In this document: positions 1 to 8,850 of the stretch, piece after piece | Layout of the letters: each line of letters starts with the position of its first letter | Numbering within the stretch: position 1 is the first letter of the stretch | Assembly: GCF_008630915.1 (NCBI RefSeq) | Contig: NZ_CP043909.1 | Span: 2,976,001 to 3,040,000 of the forward strand | From: Acinetobacter suaedae | GTDB taxonomy: Bacteria; Pseudomonadota; Gammaproteobacteria; Pseudomonadales; Moraxellaceae | Length of the DNA: 64,000 bases | Direction of reading: 5' to 3' | The notes under the pieces: generated by a model | What the model was told of the DNA's origin: nothing | What the model saw: the letters and a program-made list of their open reading frames with translations, nothing else | Databases searched by the model: none | Position numbers and translations under genes: made by a program

Positions 1-1320
1 TTTTTGGTAACGTTGTGGATGTCGCCAAATGGTCGCCAACATATCATCCTGATCTTGGTTGGTATCTTGAAACTCATCCACCAAAATCAAAGGATAACGT
101 GTCTGTACAAATACCGCAAAACGTTGACCTTGCTCACCTTTTAATGCTTCTGACAAAGTTTTGATTTGTTGGGCAAATGTGGTTTCACCCTTTTGCTGTA
201 ACACTCGCGGTAAACGTTGTTTGACTTCAATACACAAATACGCTTTTAGATACACCTGAAGTTGTTCAAATTGTTGTTGTGTTTCTTTTAAAGAATGGCA
301 AAGTTTTTGAATGTGTAGAATCGTAGGGTGCTGATAAAAACCATCCGAGACTTCAGCGGGACATTTTTTAAAAATCTTCTGACTGTCGAGCTTGTCTAAA
401 AATTTAAAAACAGTCTCTCGTGCATCTGAAAAATAACTATCAAAAACCTGTATATTTTGCGGATCTGCGAGCGCTTTTAATAGCTGCGGTAAAGACTCAC
501 AAAAGAGTTTATTAAAAGCATTGTTACGAAAAGAGGTGCCATTAATATGAGAATAATATGCGCCATCTAAATTAAAATATTCAGCCAAAGCACTGAGGTC
601 TATTTGCTGTGCTTGTTGTTGCCACTGTTGTAATTGAGCCAGTTCAATTTCAGGCATGTCAGGTAATTTAAAGTGTGCAGAGCTAAAATTTAAAGAGCTC
701 TCAACCATCCCGACAAAATGATCCACACTTTTAAGTGCCCCCACACTATAAAGTGCATCAATCACATGTTGGGGTTGTGATTGAATCCATTCTCGTAATA
801 CATCATGGATCAATTGACGTGTATAAGCTTTCGCATCTTCAGTGATTTGAGCACGTTCGATCTTGCCACTTTCAAACGCAAACTCACGTAATAACTTTTG
901 GCTAAAGCTATCCAGTGTTCCCACGAACAGCTCATCTAACTGGTCGATCACCAGTTTTAAACGTTCACAGGCATAGGCAATACGCGGAGCAAAAGTTTTA
1001 AGTAAATGCTGCTTTAACGGATCAGATTCTTGCGCTGCACGAGTGTAAATATCACTTTCCAATACCGTATGTAATGGTTCTAAATATTGTTGTACTTCAA
1101 TCAATCGAGCACGGATACGGCTCTTTAACTCCGCGGCGGCAGCGCGGGTAAAGGTCGTGGCAATCACTTGATTAGGTAAATATTTTTCCAAGAAAATGCG
1201 AACCATCAAACTCGATAAAGTATACGTTTTACCAGTTCCAGCCGATGCTTCAATCAGATGCAAACCTTCAAATTGAATATCACAGATGGGTTGATAAGAC
1301 ACAGGAAATTTTGAACTCAT
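1..1320 (-). CDS. recB: RecB, exodeoxyribonuclease V beta subunit (N-terminal part, cut by window edge)
   Basis: Beta subunit of the RecBCD helicase-nuclease, which unwinds and degrades double-strand ends and loads RecA. Reading the minus strand from an ATG at 1318-1320 gives about 440 open codons running off the left edge. The sequence shows a P-loop ASAGTGKT at residues 25-32 followed by TTFTRAAAAELKSR (motif Ia region), and VDEFQDTNQ (motif II) near residue 415, the spacing of a UvrD-family helicase with the RecB insertion. The start codon lies 3 bases after the recC stop, so recC-recB are co-transcribed. The C-terminal helicase part and the nuclease domain lie outside the window. The reading frame appears intact. 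Confidence 0.93.
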   Translation of the reverse strand, partial: MSSKFPVSYQPICDIQFEGLHLIEASAGTGKTYTLSSLMVRIFLEKYLPNQVIATTFTRAAAAELKSRIRARLIEVQQYLEPLHTVLESDIYTRAAQESDPLKQHLLKTFAPRIAYACERLKLVIDQLDELFVGTLDSFSQKLLREFAFESGKIERAQITEDAKAYTRQLIHDVLREWIQSQPQHVIDALYSVGALKSVDHFVGMVESSLNFSSAHFKLPDMPEIELAQLQQWQQQAQQIDLSALAEYFNLDGAYYSHINGTSFRNNAFNKLFCESLPQLLKALADPQNIQVFDSYFSDARETVFKFLDKLDSQKIFKKCPAEVSDGFYQHPTILHIQKLCHSLKETQQQFEQLQVYLKAYLCIEVKQRLPRVLQQKGETTFAQQIKTLSEALKGEQGQRFAVFVQTRYPLILVDEFQDTNQDQDDMLATIWRHPQRYQK

Positions 1321-1323
1321 GCC

Positions 1324-4300
1324 TTACTCCACGCGTAAAAATTCAAAAATGGGTTGATACAGCGCATAGCTATAATGATCACAGGCGTATTGCAATAATG
1401 CGCTCGCATCTTGTTCTTGTAGAATAAATTGCCAATCTCGATGCAGTTTACACGCTTCGTTTTGTGTCATATCAAAACCTGAAAAATCACCGGTATCATT
1501 CCAATCTTTCAACACCTGCTTTTGGCTGTCTTCGACTAAAACCTGCTGGCTATCCTGTTCAACCCAATCATAGTGTTTGCCTTTTTCCAGCGGCTTAAGC
1601 AGTAAAGCTGCTGGCAACACCACTGGTTGTTGTTGCCCAGTTTGCCAAAGTTGTAACCATGCTTGTAAATACTGCTGCGCTTGCTGAGCACTTAAACCTT
1701 CGCAAATCACAGTCTGATCGCTAAACACTACGATACGGCGTTTCGAGACTGCTGAATCATGATTCAATATCGCCAACCACAGTAAATATTCCAGCCACAC
1801 TTTAGCGAAGCGTTTAGCACGTGCACTCGATGCATCTAGGCTCACCCAGTCTTGTGTATTTTGTTTTGGGACTACACAACTCATCTGAAGTTGTTTGGAA
1901 ATGCGCCAAACTCGCTGCGTTGTTTCAGTCGGTGCGACTGCATATTGTTGTAGTCGCTCCAACAAACGCTGTTGCTCTAGACAACTTTGTTGCCAAGCAC
2001 TTTGCTGCACTTTCCCTACAGGCAACTGATCTTGCAAAACTGCTGGCGTCGCTTGATTATCCTGTTGCTGTAAAAAATGGCGAATTGCATATTTACCTAA
2101 ACCATCTAATAGCAAAGGCTCGTTTTGATCAACCAAGTCAGTGGCACTTAGATTCTCTACCCCTAATGTTTTTAGATATAGTCTTGCTGGAAAGGTGATA
2201 TCTTGAATCCATTGCTGGCTGTCCAAGACCACCATTTCATTCAGCTCAATTGGATAAGTACTATTGACCCAAGCTTGGCGCTCACCTTTGACTTGCTGAA
2301 TTTGTGATGCCACTTTAAACCAATGATCTTGAAAACGCGTATAACTTTGCTCTGCTAAAAAACCGAGTGGATCAAAAGGTTGCAAGCGATGCAGATGATA
2401 AAGTGGGTAGAGCTGTGGTGGAATCTGGAGTTTCTCATAGTCTTCCCCAAAAGAATTAAAGGAAGTCTCTCCCTCTGGGAGAGATTTAGAAAGAGGGGCT
2501 TTCACAACCAATGCCAAGTGATCACGGAAACCTTGCAAAATACTTGAAGGTTCTCGAACCTCACCGTCATTAATATCAAAGCCATTATAGAACAACCATA
2601 ATTGCTCTTGAGCCAATAGCACCGCATCCAGAAAAGCCCCCTGATCATCTTCTAAACGAGAACGATCCCCTAGTTGCTGACGCAGTGCATCCATCAAATC
2701 AAAAGGAATATGGCTGTCGCGATTTGGAAATTTACCTGTATCTAAATTTAACAACACAATTAAGCGATAAGGAATCGGGCGGATCTGTCCAATTTGGCTA
2801 AACGTGATTTGTCCTGTGGGTTCCACTTGCGCAGATTGACTCTCTAAAGTGCGTTGGATTTCCTCGAGGATATAAGGCAACGGTAAAGATATTTGGCGAA
2901 GCTGTGTTTCAGCATCATCGTAATAGCTTGCCAAAGTCAGCATACGTTCTTGTTTTTGAATAATCTCACGAACGGTTTTTAATGCCACAATGTCAGCTTG
3001 CTCAAATTCTTGTATATCTTCTTTAAGTCGTTTTAACCATATTTCTACAGGTAAACGCTGTCCCTGTTCATGCACCACCAACCAATCTCGGCGCGCAGAC
3101 AGATCCTGATAAATCTGAATCAGAATACCAATCAATTCAAAATCACTGGGCTGCACCAACGCATAACTCAAGGTTTGCTGCACCATCACATGTGCAGGTA
3201 CAGCAATACCTAATGCCAAGCGATCTAGAGCAAACTTAAAGCTATAGCGGTAATCCCTATCCTCAGCACTAAGTGTTTGTTTGAGATGTGCTTCATCTAA
3301 ACCACGTTTAAAGCCTGCATCATTGAGTAAATCTAAAACCCGCTGGGTTTGTGTGTAATCCAAACCATAGCGTTGTTGGGTCGCAGCAAGATTGAGCCAA
3401 TCGGCAAAATCATCTTGTGTAAAGCGACCTTGCGTCAGTTGCAACCGGCCCACTACTGCGCGCCAAGCATTTAAAGCATCCAGTTGCGCCACGCCTGCAA
3501 TTTTGACGGGTAAAAATACATCGTGTTCATTTGGAATCGCAGGGAATACACTGCGAATCAGAGGTTCTAATTCCGCCAAATTTGGCGTTAAAATCAAGAC
3601 ATCACTCGGACGGCGTGGTACTGCATCCGTTTGTGATAACCAGTGAATTAATTGCTCTTTGAGGACTTCCAGCTGCCTTAAACTGGAGTGACACACATGA
3701 ATTTGGACCGAATGATCTTCAGCAGCCAATTCATATTGTTCAGCTTTAGGTTCGGCTAAATAAAAAATATCAGACTGAATTTTTCCGAGTAAGGTTTCAG
3801 GAAAATGATCAATAAAAGCATCGACCCACTTCCCTTCTTCTCCCGTTGCCAATTGTGACAACAAAGAGAAATGATCTCGTGCTTGTTTACCCAAACGCGT
3901 CAAAAGCGGATGTCGCGATTCACGATTTAACGCATTAAAACCTAAACTAAAACTTTCAAAAAATGCTGAGATTTCTGCGTCAGTGGCTTGAGGATTCTTA
4001 CGAATAAAACGCTCTTTTACGCCCAAGTCATAACGCTGCTTCCAAAGTGGGTCAACACTATCCGCCCAATACTCTTGTGAAGGGTTATAGTGCAAAATCA
4101 CCACATCCAGATATTGCCCCAAACGACGTAAAAACTGCAATTGACTGGGAGGCAAATCTAATAAGGTAAACACAATCACTTGTGCTGGTAATTGCGCCAA
4201 TGCTTGTGCACGGCTCTGTTGGTTGTCTAAAAGCTGCCAAAACTCCGCATCGATCGTTTGCATTTCCACATAGTCATCATGAAAATGGTTTTGCCATAAC

Positions 4301-4974
4301 CAACGCTGCCATGCTTCTAATTGTTGCGTTTGTTGTAAGCTAAATGCTGAGATCTGCTGATCCGTTTTTGAGATCAAATTTTCGATATCGAGTGCTTTAT
4401 TTTGCCCCCAAGTCGAAAGCCAATTGGTCGAGCACGTACAAGCATCACCACAGCCTCTTTGGCAATGCCCTCTGTAGATCATATAGTTATTAAATAAATG
4501 CGAAACTTGCTCAGCGACCCAATACAACATACTTTGTTTTTTGAGTTGTTTTTCAGTGCGTTGTTGCAACTGATCCGCACTATCATAAATTCGTTGCACA
4601 ATCGAATAGAGAGGATGTTCAGGCTCAAGAGTGATCTGTTCAGCCTGAATAAAAGGTTGCAAAGCTTGATGAATACGCCATTTTAAAATCAGACGTGGAA
4701 TATTGGCTTTACGTACTTTTTCTTTATTATCAAGGACCTGTTGATAGGCAAACCATTGAAATCCGCGAATACGATGATGAAACTGATAGTTTGCCGTCAT
4801 TCCCTGCTGTTCAGCAATCTTCTGGGTCAGCCACTGTTCTTGAGCAGGACTTGGCACAATAAAATGCTGCGTTTTGAATACATGGAATGGAGAAATACAA
4901 GGTTGGGTAATTGCTGTCATCACGCCTTTTAATAGCACCTCAAGGCTTTGACTTTGAATAACATGAATACCCAT
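1324..4974 (-). CDS. recC: RecC, exodeoxyribonuclease V gamma subunit
   Basis: RecC is the Chi-recognising scaffold subunit of RecBCD. From the ATG at 4974 the protein has 1216 residues and begins MGIHVIQSQSLEVLL, matching the position of the usual RecC start; upstream in-frame starts at 4995 and 5031 would add 7 or 19 residues without family support. The length is about 100 residues above E. coli RecC. Two oddities are visible. A cysteine cluster (C-x3-C-x3-C-x-C, about residues 170-182, DNA near 4433-4464) follows the motif MIYRG. A short low-complexity stretch around APLSKSLPEGETS (DNA 2462-2500) is encoded by a perfect palindrome of a dispersed-repeat type. The gene is immediately upstream of recB. 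Family assignment rests on overall similarity, including the inactive nuclease-like C-terminal part. Confidence 0.93.
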   Translation of the reverse strand: MGIHVIQSQSLEVLLKGVMTAITQPCISPFHVFKTQHFIVPSPAQEQWLTQKIAEQQGMTANYQFHHRIRGFQWFAYQQVLDNKEKVRKANIPRLILKWRIHQALQPFIQAEQITLEPEHPLYSIVQRIYDSADQLQQRTEKQLKKQSMLYWVAEQVSHLFNNYMIYRGHCQRGCGDACTCSTNWLSTWGQNKALDIENLISKTDQQISAFSLQQTQQLEAWQRWLWQNHFHDDYVEMQTIDAEFWQLLDNQQSRAQALAQLPAQVIVFTLLDLPPSQLQFLRRLGQYLDVVILHYNPSQEYWADSVDPLWKQRYDLGVKERFIRKNPQATDAEISAFFESFSLGFNALNRESRHPLLTRLGKQARDHFSLLSQLATGEEGKWVDAFIDHFPETLLGKIQSDIFYLAEPKAEQYELAAEDHSVQIHVCHSSLRQLEVLKEQLIHWLSQTDAVPRRPSDVLILTPNLAELEPLIRSVFPAIPNEHDVFLPVKIAGVAQLDALNAWRAVVGRLQLTQGRFTQDDFADWLNLAATQQRYGLDYTQTQRVLDLLNDAGFKRGLDEAHLKQTLSAEDRDYRYSFKFALDRLALGIAVPAHVMVQQTLSYALVQPSDFELIGILIQIYQDLSARRDWLVVHEQGQRLPVEIWLKRLKEDIQEFEQADIVALKTVREIIQKQERMLTLASYYDDAETQLRQISLPLPYILEEIQRTLESQSAQVEPTGQITFSQIGQIRPIPYRLIVLLNLDTGKFPNRDSHIPFDLMDALRQQLGDRSRLEDDQGAFLDAVLLAQEQLWLFYNGFDINDGEVREPSSILQGFRDHLALVVKAPLSKSLPEGETSFNSFGEDYEKLQIPPQLYPLYHLHRLQPFDPLGFLAEQSYTRFQDHWFKVASQIQQVKGERQAWVNSTYPIELNEMVVLDSQQWIQDITFPARLYLKTLGVENLSATDLVDQNEPLLLDGLGKYAIRHFLQQQDNQATPAVLQDQLPVGKVQQSAWQQSCLEQQRLLERLQQYAVAPTETTQRVWRISKQLQMSCVVPKQNTQDWVSLDASSARAKRFAKVWLEYLLWLAILNHDSAVSKRRIVVFSDQTVICEGLSAQQAQQYLQAWLQLWQTGQQQPVVLPAALLLKPLEKGKHYDWVEQDSQQVLVEDSQKQVLKDWNDTGDFSGFDMTQNEACKLHRDWQFILQEQDASALLQYACDHYSYALYQPIFEFLRVE
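2466..2498. repeat. Palindromic repeat element inside recC
   Basis: TCTCTCCC at 2466-2473 and GGGAGAGA at 2477-2484 form a perfect 8-bp inverted repeat with a TCT loop, followed by a purine-rich tail ending AGAGGGG at 2498. The layout resembles the dispersed palindromes of the type CTCTCCCnnnGGGAGAGGG plus a GAGGG tail that are common between genes of gammaproteobacteria. Here it is read in frame as part of recC. Confidence 0.55.
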
Positions 4975-5181
4975 GCTTAACTGAACCCCATTCATAAAGA
5001 CCACTGTATTTATGCACAAATTCGTACACAATCATTACTATACAAGCTTGTCGAACTATGTCACGTTAGGCAACATGGAAATATAAAATTTATTTTAATT
5101 ACGATTGAATAATGGATCACTTACTCGTTATATATACACGTCAAAATCCAATATTCAAGGGACAAACTTAGGTATTACTTT

Positions 5182-5682
5182 ATGAAAATTGAAAAAGCGC
5201 CTGACTTTATTGACCCAAATTTAAATTTGGAACACATTCGCCAAGAATGCTTAGAACGTACCAAAAAAACGGCTTACTACTCAGCAGGAGCAGCGATTGT
5301 TCCGATTCCTTTCTTTGATGTGGTGGTCGATCTCAGCATGCTCACTCACATTATTCCAGAAATTAATGCTCGTTTTGGCCTTGCGCCCGAACACATCAGT
5401 GTATATGACCCTGAAACTAAAAAAATTCATTGGAATGAACTTCGTAAGCGTGGATTTGAGTTTTCAGGCTTATTGGTCGCACGTACTGCCATGAAAAAAT
5501 CCTTTAACGGCTTTTTTGCAAAAATCGCAACCAAGCAAGTCACCAAATTTATTCCTTTAGGCGGGCAAATCGTTGCTGCAAGTTTAGGTTATTTTATGAT
5601 GAAAAAAATTACCGAATTACACATTCAAGACTGTTATAACCTTGCGAAAAGAATCCAACAGAAAAGTCTTGCACTGAACTAA
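5182..5682 (+). CDS. Small helical protein, DUF697-like, function unknown
   Basis: A 166-residue protein without signal peptide. After a charged N-terminus it has an amphipathic or hydrophobic segment (about residues 30-55, with AGAAIVPIPFFDVVVDLSML) and a second hydrophobic segment near the C-terminus (about 125-145, FIPLGGQIVAASLGYFMMKK). The pattern of a Pro-containing hydrophobic helix followed by an aspartate resembles the helical C-terminal domain attached to some bacterial GTPases (DUF697, YcjF-like), but no GTPase domain is present here. It stands alone, divergent from recC with 150-200 bases between them, and is followed by a hairpin at 5716-5749. Function is not assigned; membrane association is an inference. 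Confidence 0.75.
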   Translation: MKIEKAPDFIDPNLNLEHIRQECLERTKKTAYYSAGAAIVPIPFFDVVVDLSMLTHIIPEINARFGLAPEHISVYDPETKKIHWNELRKRGFEFSGLLVARTAMKKSFNGFFAKIATKQVTKFIPLGGQIVAASLGYFMMKKITELHIQDCYNLAKRIQQKSLALN

Positions 5683-5715
5683 CTTTGCTTCGACCTAATA
5701 AAAATATTCATCTAT

Positions 5716-5749
5716 GCCTTCCTTTAAAACGACAGATTCAAAGGAAGGC
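5716..5749 (+). terminator. Inverted repeat downstream of the DUF697-like gene
   Basis: GCCTTCCTTT (5716-5725) and AAAGGAAGGC (5740-5749) are a perfect 10-bp inverted repeat around a 14-base loop, 33 bases after the stop codon. There is no T-run on the plus-strand side, so a classical intrinsic terminator is uncertain; an RNA-stabilising 3' hairpin or an operator is also possible. Confidence 0.45.
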
Positions 5750-5825
5750 GACCGCATACACAAAAACTACAGAAACGTTAATATTCACTTAATTTTTTAA
5801 GTTTAGATCAAGATTGTATTTTTAT

Positions 5826-5859
5826 TCTCCATCCCACGATGACAAATAAATGATGGAGA
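5826..5859 (+). promoter_or_regulatory. Inverted repeat covering the ribosome binding site of the MFS gene
   Basis: TCTCCATC (5826-5833) and GATGGAGA (5852-5859) form a perfect 8-bp stem, extendable by a T-G wobble, with an 18-base loop. The right arm contains the Shine-Dalgarno sequence GGAGAG (5855-5860) that serves the GTG start at 5866. In mRNA the stem would hide the ribosome binding site. Confidence 0.45.
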
Positions 5860-5865
5860 GTCGTT

Positions 5866-7197
5866 GTGCAACACGGACAAACAACGTCAAAAATACGTGC
5901 CATTTTTAATGTCACAAGTGGGAACTTCCTCGAACAATATGATTTCTTTCTATTTGGGCTGTACGCAAAAGCCATAGGAGAAACCTTTTTCCACGCTGAT
6001 AGTAGCTATGCCGCACTGATGAAAACTTTTTTGATCTTTGCGGTGAGTTTTTTAATGCGTCCAATTGGTGCTTTGGTCCTTGGTCCATACGTTGATCGCA
6101 TCGGAAGACGTAAAGGCTTAATGGTCACCTTAAGCATTATGGCAGCCGGTTCATTATTGATTGCACTGACGCCTGGTTATGCCAGCATTGGGTTTGCAGC
6201 CACCGTTCTCATTTTCATCGGTCGACTCGCTCAAGGATTTTCAGCAGGCGTAGAACTTGGCGGTGTTTCAGTATATTTATCAGAAATCGCAGCGCCTCAT
6301 AATCGTGGTTTTATTACCAGTTGGCAATCCGCTAGCCAACAAGTCGCTGTCATTTTTGCCGCCACTTTGGGCTATATTGTCAGTCTCATTTTCACCAAGG
6401 CACAAGTCGATGCGTGGGCGTGGCGCATTCCGTTCTTCGTCGGTTGTGCAATTATTCCTTTCATTTTTTGGTTACGAAAATCATTGCAAGAGACCGAAGC
6501 ATTTAGTGCTCGTAAGGAACATCCAACCACGCGACAAATCATGAGCACGCTGGCAGCAAACTGGAAAATTGTGTTGCTTGGAATGTGCATGGTTGCAACC
6601 ACCACCACCATGTTTTATTTCATTACTGTTTACACACCGACCTATGGTAAAGAAGTCCTCAACCTCAGCAGCACTGAAAGTTTAATTGCAACCGTCATGG
6701 TTGGCGCAAGTAACTTCTTGCTCCTCCCTATTGGTGGTCATCTTTCTGATAAATTTGGTCGAAAACCATTACTGATTATCACCTCGGTACTGATTTTTCT
6801 GAGTGCTTATCCCTTATTGAACTGGTTAGCCCATGACATCAGTTTGGCTCATATGCTGCTCGCATTGCTGTGGTTATCACTACTTTATAGTTTTTATAAT
6901 GGTGCATTGGTGGTTTCTCTCACCGAAATCATGCCAAGCTCAGTTCGAATCGCAGGTTTCTCGATTGCTTATAGTTTAGCAACCTCGGTATTTGGTGGGC
7001 TAACGCCAATGATTGCGACCTATCTAGTACAAAGTTCTGGTAGCAAAAGTATGCCAGCCTTTTGGTTGATGCTTGCTGCAATCATTAGCTTGATTGCCAC
7101 CTTAATTATTTTCCGCCAACAGCAAATGATTCGTGGCAACGTCTCAACCAATCAACATTCAATTGATCAACACGCTGCACTTATTTCTGATAAATAA
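5866..7197 (+). CDS. Citrate/tricarballylate:proton symporter, MFS (CitA/TcuC type)
   Basis: A 443-residue major facilitator protein of the metabolite:H+ symporter group with about 12 membrane segments. The N-terminus contains [19 protein letters not shown], a hallmark of CitA/TcuC citrate and tricarballylate symporters. Further motifs are DRIGRRKGL (loop 2-3), [24 protein letters not shown], and DKFGRKPL (loop 8-9). The start is GTG at 5866 with GGAGAG at 5855-5860 just upstream; no ATG fits. The gene is monocistronic and ends 18 bases before a bidirectional terminator. Substrate is inferred from family likeness, with citrate most likely and other tricarboxylates possible. Confidence 0.85.
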   Translation: MQHGQTTSKIRAIFNVTSGNFLEQYDFFLFGLYAKAIGETFFHADSSYAALMKTFLIFAVSFLMRPIGALVLGPYVDRIGRRKGLMVTLSIMAAGSLLIALTPGYASIGFAATVLIFIGRLAQGFSAGVELGGVSVYLSEIAAPHNRGFITSWQSASQQVAVIFAATLGYIVSLIFTKAQVDAWAWRIPFFVGCAIIPFIFWLRKSLQETEAFSARKEHPTTRQIMSTLAANWKIVLLGMCMVATTTTMFYFITVYTPTYGKEVLNLSSTESLIATVMVGASNFLLLPIGGHLSDKFGRKPLLIITSVLIFLSAYPLLNWLAHDISLAHMLLALLWLSLLYSFYNGALVVSLTEIMPSSVRIAGFSIAYSLATSVFGGLTPMIATYLVQSSGSKSMPAFWLMLAAIISLIATLIIFRQQQMIRGNVSTNQHSIDQHAALISDK

Positions 7198-7214
7198 AAG
7201 CGTATGCACCTTTT

Positions 7215-7245
7215 ACAGCTGAACGATTAATCAACGTTCAGCTGT
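7215..7245. terminator. Bidirectional terminator between MFS gene and pap
   Basis: ACAGCTGAACG (7215-7225) and CGTTCAGCTGT (7235-7245) form a perfect 11-bp stem with a 9-base loop, followed by TTTTAAT on the plus strand and by AAAA/TTTT on the other side. It separates two convergent genes. The pap stop codon (7227-7229) lies in the loop. Confidence 0.75.
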
Positions 7246-8645
7246 TTTAATATCGCTTTCAAAACCTCAATTCTTGCAGTGTATTTATCATCTGTCGCAA
7301 TCACATGCCAAGGTGCATTTGCAGTATCCGTTCGTTCGAACATATCTGCGGCGGCTTCTAAATATTGATCCCATTTATCTCGGTTACGCCAATCTTCTTC
7401 CGTAATTTTAAAGCGCTTATGCAAGGTCTGTTCGCGTTCTTTAAAACGACGCGCTTGCTCATCCTTACTGATTGCTAACCAGATTTTGACAATCACCGTC
7501 TGACAATCCGTTAGATTCTGTTCAAACCGATTGATTTCATCATAGGCACGTTGCCACGCCACTGTGGATGCAAAACCTTCAATACGCTCCACCAAGACAC
7601 GCCCATACCAAGTTCGGTCAAAAATGGTGATTTTGCCACTATCATTCAATCTATTCCAAAACCGCCATAAATATGGACGACGTAACTCATAACGCTCTGG
7701 TGCTGCAATGGTATGAATTTCATATTCGCGTGGATCAAGTTTTTTGACGATACGTTTAATAGCCCCGCCCTTACCTGCAGCATCCATGCCTTCAAAGGCA
7801 ATAATGACATTCCGCTTATCACAACGCATCGCCTCAGCAACTTTACGGGTGAGTTCATTTAACTGATCTTTATATTGCTCTTTTTCCAATACGTTCTGAT
7901 CTGGTACTAATAACTCTTGAGGAATACTGGTCTGTTGCCATGTCTGCTCGACCTGTGTTGGATGCTCGGGTAAGGCCTGTAAGGTTTGTAATATATATTG
8001 AGCAAAACATTGATCACGGCGCTTTTCGTCCTCACCATCAATGATGAACCAATCATCCGTAAATCGCTGACTATAGCTTTGTAAAGTATCGTATTGTTTT
8101 TTATTACGCCAATCTAATCCATGCAATTTATGCCAATGCTGTTCAGATGGATCAACCTGATCTAGACGCTTTTGTAAGGATTTCCATGAGAGATCAAACC
8201 AAACTTTGATCACATGGACATGATTTTGTCGCAAATCATTTTCAAAATCACGCATCTTCTGAACATATTGATCAAAGGCACTATCTTTGAATGCTTTGGG
8301 ATCCTGCATCGCGGTTGCAAGTAAATCGCTATACCAATTGCCAAACATCACCACAATTTGTCCTTCTGCGGGGATGAATCGAGTATAAGATTGCCAAAAT
8401 GCCTGATCGCTTGATAAGCGCTGAGGAGCATCCGCTTTTACTCGCAAATAACGAGGGTCCAGCCATTCTCGTAATTGTTTAACGGCTTCACCTTTTCCGG
8501 CCAACTCAATCCCACTCACCAAGACCAAAACACTTTTTGCATTCTTCTGGTCCTGACTCTCTCTTAAAGCATATTGTGCTTCGATCAAATCTAAAGACAG
8601 TTCATCTTCATCTCGCAATTCAAATACAGGGGGTTGAGCATTCAT
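7227..8645 (-). CDS. pap: Polyphosphate:AMP phosphotransferase (two-domain PPK2, class II)
   Basis: Transfers phosphate from inorganic polyphosphate to AMP to make ADP. The 472-residue protein consists of two tandem PPK2 domains, the layout of the enzyme known from Acinetobacter johnsonii. The N-terminal domain has a P-loop GIELAGKG (45-52). The C-terminal, catalytically complete domain has FEGMDAAGKGGAIKR (about 285-298), a lid-module DRTWYGRVLVERIEG and WLAISKDEQARRF. In the N-terminal half the P-loop aspartate is replaced (IEL instead of MDA), as expected for the inactive half. The start is ATG at 8645. The gene is monocistronic, divergent from the FFLEELY-type gene, and ends inside the shared terminator hairpin at 7215-7245. 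Confidence 0.93.
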   Translation of the reverse strand: MNAQPPVFELRDEDELSLDLIEAQYALRESQDQKNAKSVLVLVSGIELAGKGEAVKQLREWLDPRYLRVKADAPQRLSSDQAFWQSYTRFIPAEGQIVVMFGNWYSDLLATAMQDPKAFKDSAFDQYVQKMRDFENDLRQNHVHVIKVWFDLSWKSLQKRLDQVDPSEQHWHKLHGLDWRNKKQYDTLQSYSQRFTDDWFIIDGEDEKRRDQCFAQYILQTLQALPEHPTQVEQTWQQTSIPQELLVPDQNVLEKEQYKDQLNELTRKVAEAMRCDKRNVIIAFEGMDAAGKGGAIKRIVKKLDPREYEIHTIAAPERYELRRPYLWRFWNRLNDSGKITIFDRTWYGRVLVERIEGFASTVAWQRAYDEINRFEQNLTDCQTVIVKIWLAISKDEQARRFKEREQTLHKRFKITEEDWRNRDKWDQYLEAAADMFERTDTANAPWHVIATDDKYTARIEVLKAILKQLNVD

Positions 8646-8850
8646 TTTTCACCCTAAGTGCATGATTTAATAACATCGAGTATAGTCATAACTGCTTTGG
8701 TGTTTAAAAACACAAATGTACAATTTCTGTAGAGACCATCAGTGCATGGTTACAGTGACCAATTGTTAAACATTTAGCGTTTATGCTGTCATAGTTCTTG
8801 GGTATGATGCAGCCTATGATTTCATGGTTTTATTTTCATAGAGTTCGAAT

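Noticed and set aside
1821..2198. Open frame on the plus strand, antisense to recC
   Set aside because: No family features or RBS; recC is continuous and well conserved on the opposite strand, so this is a shadow frame.
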